Positions 1 to 5,158 of a stretch of DNA of 5,160 bases are shown here, piece by piece. The number at the start of each line of letters is the position of its first letter. The first letter of the stretch is position 1. Both the position numbers and the translations under genes were made by a program. This DNA is from Veillonella sp. (GTDB lineage: Bacteria; Bacillota; Negativicutes; Veillonellales; Veillonellaceae): contig NZ_DXLG01000109.1 in NCBI RefSeq assembly GCF_019414865.1, positions 1 to 5,160 on the forward strand, given 5' to 3'. The notes under the pieces are model-generated. The model had not been told where the DNA came from. It worked only from the letters and a program-made list of their open reading frames with translations, and ran no database searches.

Positions 1-10
1 TATTAAAACG

Positions 11-38
11 TTACAATCATCAATTGATTAAATTGTAA
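11..38. repeat. AT-rich inverted repeat with ACAAT/ATTGT arms
   Basis: TTACAAT (11-17) is mirrored by ATTGTAA (32-38). Between them lies a perfect 10-bp palindrome, ATCAATTGAT (19-28), whose centre is one base off that of the outer arms. A further ACAAT follows at 47-51. The element lies in non-coding AT-rich DNA beyond the terminator that closes the lysC unit, so it may be an operator or part of the promoter region of the next gene, which would start left of the window if it is on the minus strand. I could not identify a convincing -35/-10 pair here. In DNA this AT-rich such repeats can arise by chance. Confidence 0.3.
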
Positions 39-60
39 ATAATATAACAATAATACTATG

Positions 61-98
61 ACAAAGCAAAACCCCACAGGCATAGTGCCCATGGGGTT
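61..98 (-). terminator. Intrinsic terminator ending the lysC unit
   Basis: Read on the minus strand, AACCCCA (98-92) pairs with TGGGGTT (76-70). The stem continues inward through two G-U pairs and GGC/GCC to a small loop. The U-rich tail TTGCTTTGT (69-61) follows. The stem begins 4 bp after the stop codon of the small gene at 103-420, so it is correctly placed to end the lysC transcript. The tail is interrupted by G and C, so termination may be incomplete. On the plus strand a weaker T-rich run also follows the stem, so some two-way activity is possible. Confidence 0.85.
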
Positions 99-102
99 CA
101 GT

Positions 103-420
103 TTATTTATTATGTTGCATTTGCCACTTTTGATTGCGGCGCAAGGTTAACAAGCCTTCTAACACTGCTTGGAATTGTACAAAGCTTAACGTATACGGTG
201 GGTACATATCAGGTACTACCTTATAAGAAATAGTAACTTCCGCCTTATCATAATCGTAGAAAATGCCATGTAAATTACTTACTGTAGTATAACCAGTTTG
301 AGCTTGCTCCAATGTTGGAATAGGCTGATTTTTTAGATTTCCTAGTAGATCGCTAATGAAACCTTCCTTACGACCTTGGTCATTGAGCATTTCATCCATA
401 AAACTACGTAGACTATCCAT
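103..420 (-). CDS. Uncharacterised 105-residue protein, coupled to lysC
   Basis: I do not recognise a family for this protein. It is a predicted soluble, cysteine-free protein with no signal peptide or membrane segment. The first 30 residues are charged and probably helical (MDSLRSFMDEML...). A middle part rich in beta-forming residues follows (about 43-70, including GIFYDYDKAEVTISYKVV), and the C-terminal third contains a hydrophobic stretch (FVQFQAVLEGLLTL, about 80-93) and a basic tail. The ATG start is 7 bp after the lysC stop. Its Shine-Dalgarno (AAAGAGGT, 431-438) lies within the last lysC codons, about 11 nt from the ATG, which suggests translational coupling. An intrinsic terminator begins 4 bp after the stop. 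It is therefore almost certainly co-transcribed with lysC. It is likely to be a real gene, given its ribosome binding site, its tight packing between a gene and a terminator, and its ordinary protein composition. A role linked to aspartate-family amino acids is only guilt by association. Confidence 0.8.
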   Translation of the reverse strand: MDSLRSFMDEMLNDQGRKEGFISDLLGNLKNQPIPTLEQAQTGYTTVSNLHGIFYDYDKAEVTISYKVVPDMYPPYTLSFVQFQAVLEGLLTLRRNQKWQMQHNK

Positions 421-427
421 AAATAGA

Positions 428-922
428 TTAACCTCTTTGGTCTAACAATAAGCCATTGTGAATTACACGAACAGCATCTTTAACGCGGTCTTCAGCAACA
501 AGACAAGAAATACTAATTTCAGAAGTAGAAATGATTTCAATATTGATGCCTTCTTGGCTCAAAATATCAAACATTTGAGCTGCCACGCCTGGTTGACCTA
601 ACATACCTGCACCAATGATAGATACTTTTGCCATTCTTTCGTCAATATTTACAGCTTCAATATCAACAGTTTTTTGTAATTCTGCCAATACTTCACGAGC
701 TAGTACAACATCATCCATAGCTACAGTGAAGATGAGGTCAGTTTTAGGTTCACCTACGGCGCGGATAGATTGAACAATCATATCAACATCCACGTTTTTT
801 GCAGCCAATGCTTTGAACACAGTTGCTGCAACACCTGGTTTATTTTCAACGCCTACAAGGGCTACTTTTGCTGTATTAGTATCATCAGCTACGCCAGTAA
901 TTACGTGTTTATTTGCTTCCAC
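428..922 (-). CDS. lysC: Predicted internally started aspartokinase beta subunit
   Basis: An in-frame second start inside lysC would give a separate 164-residue protein (Val246 to Gly409 of the long form, starting as Met) that holds only the two ACT regulatory domains. The codon at 920-922 is GTG. It is preceded by a strong Shine-Dalgarno, GGGAGGA (930-936), with exactly 7 bp between. The point falls in the linker between the kinase and ACT domains, just after GTIIREDYT. In Bacillus subtilis aspartokinase II the beta subunit (about 163 residues) is known to start at residue 246 of the same reading frame, and Corynebacterium uses the same alpha/beta arrangement. The catalytic and regulatory chains assemble into an alpha2beta2 enzyme in those species. 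The ribosome binding site and start are seen in the sequence; production of the protein is inferred by analogy. Confidence 0.75.
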   Translation of the reverse strand: MEANKHVITGVADDTNTAKVALVGVENKPGVAATVFKALAAKNVDVDMIVQSIRAVGEPKTDLIFTVAMDDVVLAREVLAELQKTVDIEAVNIDERMAKVSIIGAGMLGQPGVAAQMFDILSQEGINIEIISTSEISISCLVAEDRVKDAVRVIHNGLLLDQRG

Positions 923-1657
923 AGTATAATCCTCCCGAATAATAGTACCTGTATTGTCACTAAATGTTGAACGTACGTGAATAGGTACACCATAACGGAA
1001 ACCCATTTCTACGGCGCGAGGTTGCATTACACCTGCACCAAGACGTGCCATCTCAAGCATTTCGCCATATGTTACTTCTTCTAATTTGAAAGCCTCTTTT
1101 GCAACACGAGGGTCTGTAGAGTAAACGCCTTCAACATCTGTAAATATTTCACAAACATCAGCTTTCATAGCGCCTGCCAATGCAACAGCAGTTGTATCAG
1201 AACCACCGCGACCTAAAGTAACCATATCACCATATTCAGTAATACCTTGGAAACCTGCAACCACTACAATATTGCCTTCATCCAAAGCTTCAAATACGCG
1301 ATTTGGATCAACGCCTAAAATACGGCCTTTATTGAATGTATCACTACTTGTAATACCTGCTTGATCACCTGTTAAGGACATCGCTTTATGACCACGTTCG
1401 TTGAAAGCCATCGCCATTAATGCAATCGTTACTTGCTCACCTGTAGATAACAAGCGATCCATTTCACGACCATAAGGCTTAGATGTTACTTCTTTAGCCA
1501 ATGCTACCAAGTCATCTGTTGTATCACCCATAGCGGATACAACGATAACGATTTTATCGTCTTCTTTCTTCTCACGAAGGACGCGATCAACAATATTAAA
1601 TATTTTTTCTGGTGTAGCTACGGAACTACCACCAAATTTTTTAACGATTAAGGCCAC
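428..1657 (-). CDS. lysC: Aspartate kinase (aspartokinase), alpha subunit
   Basis: This cytoplasmic enzyme phosphorylates L-aspartate with ATP to 4-phospho-aspartate, the first step toward lysine/diaminopimelate, threonine, methionine and isoleucine. At 409 residues it matches monofunctional Bacillus-type aspartokinase II (about 408). The amino acid kinase domain spans about 1-235, with the N-terminal KFGGSSV motif (7-13), the TLGRGGSDTTA nucleotide/substrate motif (147-157) and TDVEGVYSTDPR (173-184). Two ACT regulatory domains follow (about 264-335 and 343-405); the second carries STSEISIS (377-384), a region that contributes to allosteric control in this family. The start is GTG, preceded by GAGGGA (1663-1668) with 5 bp spacing. 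The nearby ATG at 1668-1670 is out of frame. The gene has its own promoter about 45 bp upstream and a small gene 7 bp downstream. Feedback inhibition by lysine and/or threonine is expected from the family; which effector applies cannot be read here. Confidence 0.96.
   Translation of the reverse strand: MALIVKKFGGSSVATPEKIFNIVDRVLREKKEDDKIVIVVSAMGDTTDDLVALAKEVTSKPYGREMDRLLSTGEQVTIALMAMAFNERGHKAMSLTGDQAGITSSDTFNKGRILGVDPNRVFEALDEGNIVVVAGFQGITEYGDMVTLGRGGSDTTAVALAGAMKADVCEIFTDVEGVYSTDPRVAKEAFKLEEVTYGEMLEMARLGAGVMQPRAVEMGFRYGVPIHVRSTFSDNTGTIIREDYTVEANKHVITGVADDTNTAKVALVGVENKPGVAATVFKALAAKNVDVDMIVQSIRAVGEPKTDLIFTVAMDDVVLAREVLAELQKTVDIEAVNIDERMAKVSIIGAGMLGQPGVAAQMFDILSQEGINIEIISTSEISISCLVAEDRVKDAVRVIHNGLLLDQRG
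930..936 (-). promoter_or_regulatory. Internal ribosome binding site for aspartokinase beta
   Basis: GGGAGGA on the minus strand, 7 bp before an in-frame GTG, lies inside lysC codons 241-243 (Arg-Glu-Asp). It is at least as good a match to the ribosomal anti-Shine-Dalgarno as the GAGGGA used for full-length lysC. That supports a functional second start rather than a chance purine run. Confidence 0.75.
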
Positions 1658-1692
1658 AATAATCCCTCATTTAACTTATCTACTAAAAATCA

Positions 1693-1702
1693 ATATGCAT
1701 AT
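1693..1702. repeat. Perfect palindrome at the predicted lysC start point
   Basis: ATATGCATAT is a perfect 10-bp dyad directly next to the predicted -10 box (1703-1708). It covers the expected transcription start of lysC (about 1696). The position would suit a repressor operator, but no regulator can be named and the element is AT-rich and short. Confidence 0.3.
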
Positions 1703-1731
1703 ACTTTACCACAAACAAATAGCACTGTAAA
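1703..1731 (-). promoter_or_regulatory. Sigma-70-type promoter of lysC
   Basis: On the minus strand, -35 TTTACA (1731-1726, five of six consensus bases) and -10 TAAAGT (1708-1703, four of six) are separated by exactly 17 bp. TGG stands directly before the -10 box, giving an extended -10 (TGn). The expected start point near 1696 gives a leader of about 39 nt, too short for a lysine riboswitch. The promoter lies downstream of the terminator of the preceding gene, so lysC should be an independent transcription unit. Confidence 0.65.
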
Positions 1732-1831
1732 GGGATACAACGCAATTTATCCACTGCGCAAAAACAAAACTCCTTCGAGTGCGGACATAACTTTAGTATG
1801 ATTATTTCAGTTATTATTAACATTTACAGAC

Positions 1832-1859
1832 AAAAAGACCAGCCTTATGGCTGGTCTTT
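1832..1859 (-). terminator. Strong intrinsic terminator after superoxide reductase
   Basis: On the minus strand, AAAGACCAGCC (1859-1849), the loop ATAA and GGCTGGTCTTT (1844-1834) form a perfect 11-bp hairpin. The T run extends to 1832 and is followed by G. It begins 18 bp after the superoxide reductase stop codon (1878-1880). This is the best terminator in the window and insulates lysC from the upstream genes. Confidence 0.92.
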
Positions 1860-1877
1860 ATTAGTTGATTAAGTTAA

Positions 1878-2267
1878 TTAAGCAACTGTGATTGCTTTTT
1901 CGGATTCCCACAAACCGTGGATGTTGCAGTAGGATACAGCAATTAATTTACCAGATTTGTTCAAGGAAACTGCCAAAGAACCTTCAGAAATTGCATGTAC
2001 AGGGCCTTCGTTTGCAGTTGCGCCATCACCATGTACGTTGAAGGAAATTTCACCAACTTCGAATGGCAATTGAGTACCTTCAGCTACGAAGTACAATTTG
2101 ATCCATTCAATGTGATGTTCTACAGTGTTAGGATGTGCGATATCTTTACCAACGGACAATGTTACGTGGAAAGTTTCACCTGCTTTTACAGTGTCAACAG
2201 TCTCGATAACAGGAACGTGTTTTTCAGTAGCGAAATCGCCGGATTTAATGTAATCATGTACAGCCAT
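1878..2267 (-). CDS. Superoxide reductase, one-iron type (neelaredoxin family)
   Basis: This cytoplasmic enzyme reduces superoxide to hydrogen peroxide without making oxygen, using electrons usually supplied by rubredoxin; it is a defence typical of anaerobes. The 129-residue protein carries all expected ligands of the Fe(His)4Cys centre: His17 in EKHVPV, His45 and His51 (HPNTVEH, six apart as in the family), and Cys114 and His117 in CNIHGLW. Glu15 and Lys16, conserved next to the first ligand and involved in catalysis, are also present. The N-terminal four-cysteine desulforedoxin domain of two-iron desulfoferrodoxins is absent, so this is the one-iron class. The start is the ATG at 2265-2267, six bases after a perfect AGGAGG. 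A 14-codon upstream extension from a TTG has no ribosome binding site and would read through the Shine-Dalgarno. The gene has its own promoter and terminator. The common symbol varies (sor, nlr, dfx), so none is assigned. Confidence 0.95.
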   Translation of the reverse strand: MAVHDYIKSGDFATEKHVPVIETVDTVKAGETFHVTLSVGKDIAHPNTVEHHIEWIKLYFVAEGTQLPFEVGEISFNVHGDGATANEGPVHAISEGSLAVSLNKSGKLIAVSYCNIHGLWESEKAITVA

Positions 2268-2273
2268 AGTTAA

Positions 2274-2279
2274 CCTCCT
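2274..2279 (-). promoter_or_regulatory. Ribosome binding site deciding the SOR start
   Basis: AGGAGG on the minus strand with a 6-bp spacer (TTAACT) to the ATG at 2265-2267. It is a full consensus site and suggests high translation. It sets the start of superoxide reductase at MAVHDY rather than at the TTG 14 codons upstream. Confidence 0.9.
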
Positions 2280-2339
2280 GGTTAGTGTTATATACATACT
2301 TAATGTCAAGAATATTCAGCATCTTGTGCTTATGACTAT

Positions 2340-2368
2340 ATTATACATTTTCGATATAGTTTTAGCAA
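2340..2368 (-). promoter_or_regulatory. Sigma-70-type promoter of superoxide reductase
   Basis: On the minus strand, -35 TTGCTA (2368-2363, four of six) and a perfect -10 TATAAT (2345-2340) are 17 bp apart. The DNA just upstream of the -35 (about 2369-2403) is nearly all A/T with short A and T tracts, resembling an UP element. The start point is expected near 2333, giving a leader of about 65 nt before the ATG. I see no recognisable PerR box. Confidence 0.65.
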
Positions 2369-2410
2369 GAGCTTTTTCGAAAATTTTAGATTTATTTATA
2401 TTCAAGCTCT
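2368..2410. repeat. Inverted repeat between cobO and superoxide reductase
   Basis: AGAGCTT (2368-2374) and AAGCTCT (2404-2410) are exact 7-bp inverted arms 29 bp apart. The second arm lies 5 bp after the cobO stop codon and the first overlaps the -35 box of the superoxide reductase promoter. Between them is a perfect 10-bp palindrome, TTTTCGAAAA (2374-2383), overlapping AAAATTTT (2380-2387). As an RNA hairpin it would have a long loop and no T run after it on the minus strand, so it is a poor intrinsic terminator. A protein-binding role at the promoter is possible but unproven. Confidence 0.4.
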
Positions 2411-2415
2411 CCGTA

Positions 2416-2958
2416 TTAGAACTCAATCCCTTTAGCAGCCTTAATTCCTTTTTCATAGGCATGTTTTACGACATTCATTTCTGTTACTGTATCAGCTATA
2501 TCAATGATTTCAGGTTTTGCATAACGGCCTGTTAAAATAACGTGTAAGCGCTCAGGTTTATGTTTAAGCATATCTACTACAGAATTCACATCAATAAGCT
2601 CATAATTAATGGCATTATTGATTTCATCCATAATGATGAGGTCCCATCGATCTGAATTTACTTCTTCCACTAATGTGTGCCAAGCCTTTTGAGCTGCCTC
2701 TTTGTGACGTGCCAATTCAGCCTCGCCTACTTCATCTCGTTTATAGTAAATAAATCCCTTACCCATGGAACGAATTTCTACTTGGTCCCCTAATTTAGCA
2801 AGACCTGCTAGTTCGCCATAGCCATTACCACTTTTGATAAATTGTAAGATTAAAACCTTAAGACCTTGGCCAACAGCGCGTAATGCAACACCTAAGGCTG
2901 CTGTTGTTTTACCTTTACCATTGCCGGTATTAACTAAAATTAAGCCTCGTTCACTCAT
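2416..2958 (-). CDS. cobO: Corrinoid adenosyltransferase, CobA/CobO/BtuR family
   Basis: This enzyme transfers the 5'-deoxyadenosyl group of ATP to the cobalt of reduced cob(I)yrinate a,c-diamide (or salvaged cobalamin), forming the Co-C bond of coenzyme B12. The 180-residue P-loop protein carries Walker A TGNGKGKTT (11-19), the DEI motif after a hydrophobic strand (LIIMDEI, 107-113), LTGR (142-145) and the family-typical end ADTVTEMNVVKHAYEKGIKAAKGIEF-like tract (155-180). The P-loop begins only about 11 residues from the N terminus. Enterobacterial CobA has about 24 more residues there, which form a helix covering the active site. Phe69 and Tyr71 (GFIY) align by eye with CobA Phe91 and Trp93, which help displace the lower ligand. 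The ATG is 2 bp after the cbiA stop and its Shine-Dalgarno AAGGAG (2965-2970) lies in the last cbiA codons, so translation is probably coupled. CbiA makes its likely substrate. Confidence 0.95.
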   Translation of the reverse strand: MSERGLILVNTGNGKGKTTAALGVALRAVGQGLKVLILQFIKSGNGYGELAGLAKLGDQVEIRSMGKGFIYYKRDEVGEAELARHKEAAQKAWHTLVEEVNSDRWDLIIMDEINNAINYELIDVNSVVDMLKHKPERLHVILTGRYAKPEIIDIADTVTEMNVVKHAYEKGIKAAKGIEF

Positions 2959-2960
2959 AA

Positions 2961-4340
2961 TTAGCTCCTTTTAGCTTTATACTTAGCACATATATCAATG
3001 AAATGTTGTGCTCCTTCATCAGAACCAGCAAAGTTCAAATGTAAATACGATGCTAATACATTATCAGTAGCATAGCCACCATCATAGGATTGAGGTTTAC
3101 GGCCACCTTCTAAGTGGAATGCCCATGGGAAGTTCTCTACAGTCGGCTCCATAGTAGAGAAATGGAACTCATGACCACGAAGAGATGTATCAGCAGTGCC
3201 TAACAAGGTATCTCGCTTAGCTGTAGCCGTAACATACCCTACTTTTTGCAGCTTTTGTTGCATAATGCAATTAGCAGGTACAATACCTACCGTATCGTAT
3301 ACGGTACCCTCAAAGTCGTGGATGCTTTCACATAAATACATAAGGCCACCACATTCAGCATAAATAGGCAGGCCTTTTTCGTTGGCTTGACGGATAGACT
3401 CTTTCATTGACTCGTTACTAGAAAGTTGGAACAAGAACATTTCAGGGAAACCACCGCCAAATACTAGGCCGTCTACATCAGGAACTTCAAAGTCATTAAG
3501 TGGGCTAAAGTATACGATTTCTGCCCCCTTCTCCTCTAAGGCGGCTAAACTTGCAGGATAGTAGAAAGAGAAGGCCTCATCATAAGCTACACCGATTTTC
3601 ACGCGTTTTTCAATAGACTTAGGATCAACTGCATCTGGTAATTCAATACTTGGTGCACTAGATGCAATGTCCATCAATTGATCGAGTTCAACCATTTTTT
3701 CAACGGCTTCACGAATCGTATTTATCGCTTCTGTTGGATCGATCTCAGTAACCGGTGTGAGGCCTAAATGACGCTCCGGAGAGTGCATACGGTCATCGCG
3801 ATAAATAGCACCAATGACTGGAACACCAATCTTGGCCATGCCTTCACGAACCATGCGCTCATGATTAGCAGAGCCTAAGCGGTTAAGAATGACACCACCA
3901 AGGTTTACCTCTGGGTCATAATCACGGAATCCTTTAGCAATGGCTGCTGCACTTTCACCCATCGCCTTACAATCGATAACAAGCACAACGGGAGCATTCA
4001 ATTGCTTAGCAATTTGGGCAGTGGAACTAACCCCTTCGCGACCGCCATCATACAAGCCCATAACACCTTCGATAATAGCAAGGTCTACACCATGCGCCAT
4101 GGTAGCGAAGAAAGGATTTAATTTGTGAGGTGGCACGAGCCACGTATCTAAATTATAGCTGTCACGGCCGGATGCAATTTTATGAAAGCCCGGATCAATA
4201 TAATCCGGGCCCACTTTAAAGGATTGCACCGTACGTCCACCATTTGCATAAGCAGCCAATAAGCCCGCTACGATTGTTGTTTTACCTACACCAGAGTTTG
4301 TGCCTGCAATGACAACACGTGGAATCTGTACTGTGTTCAT
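2961..4340 (-). CDS. cbiA: Cobyrinate a,c-diamide synthase
   Basis: This enzyme amidates the a and c side-chain carboxylates of cobyrinate, using glutamine and ATP, in the anaerobic B12 pathway. It is 459 residues, the usual length of CbiA. The N-terminal ATP-binding domain has the P-loop GTNSGVGKTT (13-22), FKVGPDYIDPGFH (41-53) and EGVMGLYDG (91-99). The C-terminal class I glutamine amidotransferase domain (about 248-440) has GGGFPEMF (295-302), the nucleophile Cys330 in YAECGG, and a probable catalytic His434 in SYLHLNF. The related CobB of aerobic producers uses hydrogenobyrinate; the anaerobic context favours CbiA, but sequence alone does not prove which substrate is used. The ATG has CGAGGT (4348-4353) 7 bp upstream. 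The gene starts 29 bp after cbiL and ends 2 bp before cobO, the next enzyme in the pathway. No key residue appears to be missing. Confidence 0.96.
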   Translation of the reverse strand: MNTVQIPRVVIAGTNSGVGKTTIVAGLLAAYANGGRTVQSFKVGPDYIDPGFHKIASGRDSYNLDTWLVPPHKLNPFFATMAHGVDLAIIEGVMGLYDGGREGVSSTAQIAKQLNAPVVLVIDCKAMGESAAAIAKGFRDYDPEVNLGGVILNRLGSANHERMVREGMAKIGVPVIGAIYRDDRMHSPERHLGLTPVTEIDPTEAINTIREAVEKMVELDQLMDIASSAPSIELPDAVDPKSIEKRVKIGVAYDEAFSFYYPASLAALEEKGAEIVYFSPLNDFEVPDVDGLVFGGGFPEMFLFQLSSNESMKESIRQANEKGLPIYAECGGLMYLCESIHDFEGTVYDTVGIVPANCIMQQKLQKVGYVTATAKRDTLLGTADTSLRGHEFHFSTMEPTVENFPWAFHLEGGRKPQSYDGGYATDNVLASYLHLNFAGSDEGAQHFIDICAKYKAKRS

Positions 4341-4369
4341 AGATATTACCTCGTAATACGACGTGTTTG

Positions 4370-5077
4370 TTAACGATCCTTACGTTTTGCAAGGATTGTA
4401 GATAAGTAGTTGAGTTTAGTATCTTTTGGCATATTGTCTAGGCCTACATATACTTGCTCATCAGGCAAACCTACACGGCTAATCATAACCGCATCATCTG
4501 CCATGTTATGTTTAAGCAATGTTTCTTGTACTTCATCAAAGTTTTTATATACTTTCATGATTACCGCATCATCAGCTACAGCCAATACAGCATCGATTTT
4601 TTCTTTAGGTGCTGTAGCAGGAACGATAGCTAATACTTCTTCCTTCTCTACGATTGGATAGCCAAGGTGGGAACCAATAGCACAGAAAGCAGTAACGCCA
4701 GGAATTGTTTCAATTTCATGGTCTGTATTTTCGATCAAGCGATATACATACATGTATGTGCTGTAGAACATAGGATCACCCAATGTTAAGAAGACAACGC
4801 TTTTACCTTGATCTAAGTAGGACAAGATAATGCGTTTTGCTTCTTGCCAGCCTTCCTCTTGTGTAGCATCATCCAATACCATTGGGAATACTACAGGAAC
4901 GATTTCTGTATGTTCTTGAATGTATGGGGATGCAATATTAAGTGCTACAGAACCATCTTTCTTTTCTGTTTTAGGTGTGATGATAATATCAGCTTCACCT
5001 ACGATGCGAGCAGCTTTCACAGTCATCAATTCAGAATCACCAGGGCCTACGCCAATGCCATATAATTTACCTTTCAT
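4370..5077 (-). CDS. cbiL: Cobalt-factor II / precorrin-2 C20-methyltransferase
   Basis: This SAM-dependent methyltransferase adds the C20 methyl group to cobalt-factor II (anaerobic route; precorrin-2 in the aerobic route, where the enzyme is CobI) early in corrin ring synthesis. The 235-residue length is normal for CbiL. The tetrapyrrole methylase fold is marked by GVGPGD (9-14) at the start, LTLGDPMFYSTYMY (97-110) and IPGVTAF (125-131), the conserved SAM-binding elements of this family. YSTYMY and the long middle section fit the C20 type rather than the C11 or C17 types. The ATG has AGGAG (5084-5088) 6 bp upstream. It appears to be the first gene of a transcript continuing into cbiA and cobO, since a promoter lies just upstream. 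The remaining ring-assembly genes are not in this window. Confidence 0.93.
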   Translation of the reverse strand: MKGKLYGIGVGPGDSELMTVKAARIVGEADIIITPKTEKKDGSVALNIASPYIQEHTEIVPVVFPMVLDDATQEEGWQEAKRIILSYLDQGKSVVFLTLGDPMFYSTYMYVYRLIENTDHEIETIPGVTAFCAIGSHLGYPIVEKEEVLAIVPATAPKEKIDAVLAVADDAVIMKVYKNFDEVQETLLKHNMADDAVMISRVGLPDEQVYVGLDNMPKDTKLNYLSTILAKRKDR

Positions 5078-5129
5078 GGGTTTCTCCTATTCTTATAGTT
5101 ACAATCTATTTATAAATTTCATATCTTTT

Positions 5130-5158
5130 ATTATAACTAATTTATACAAGATATACAA
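5130..5158 (-). promoter_or_regulatory. Candidate promoter of the cbiL-cbiA-cobO operon
   Basis: On the minus strand, a perfect -10 TATAAT (5135-5130) lies 17 bp after TTGTAT (5158-5153), a weak -35 that keeps only the TTG. The surrounding DNA is almost entirely A/T, so alternatives exist and a chance match is possible. The start point near 5123 would give a leader of about 45 nt, too short for a cobalamin riboswitch. Only two bases of the window lie beyond this promoter, so an upstream gene or riboswitch further right cannot be excluded. Confidence 0.5.

Noticed and set aside
770..970. Plus-strand open frames opposite lysC, and similar ones opposite superoxide reductase, cobO, cbiA and cbiL.
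   Set aside because: They are antisense shadows of well-supported genes, have unnatural compositions rich in Cys, Phe, Ile and Ser, and lack ribosome binding sites.
1641..1670. A 9-codon open frame (ATG at 1668-1670) overlapping the lysC GTG start, possibly an upstream regulatory peptide.
   Set aside because: Its ATG has only a poor ribosome binding site, and the GAGGGA just after it serves lysC. The peptide contains no lysine or threonine codons, so attenuation logic is absent. Chance is more likely.
1747..1755. TTATCCACT, an eight-of-nine match to a DnaA box.
   Set aside because: It is a single copy with no origin-type neighbours, no dnaA or dnaN, and no repeat cluster, so it is a chance match.
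1748..1789. A 13-codon minus-strand open frame in the lysC intergenic region, resembling a leader peptide.
   Set aside because: It lies upstream of the best lysC promoter, has no ribosome binding site before its ATG, and shows no run of regulatory codons.
2268..2309. A 14-residue N-terminal extension of superoxide reductase starting at a TTG.
   Set aside because: The extension encodes the Shine-Dalgarno region itself (Thr-Arg-Arg-Leu), has no ribosome binding site of its own, and the family normally begins near MAVHDY.
2307..2326. CAAGA/TCTTG inverted repeat with an embedded GAATATTC palindrome in the superoxide reductase leader.
   Set aside because: The arms are only 5 bp with a 10-base loop; it is too weak to call an RNA element or operator without comparative support.
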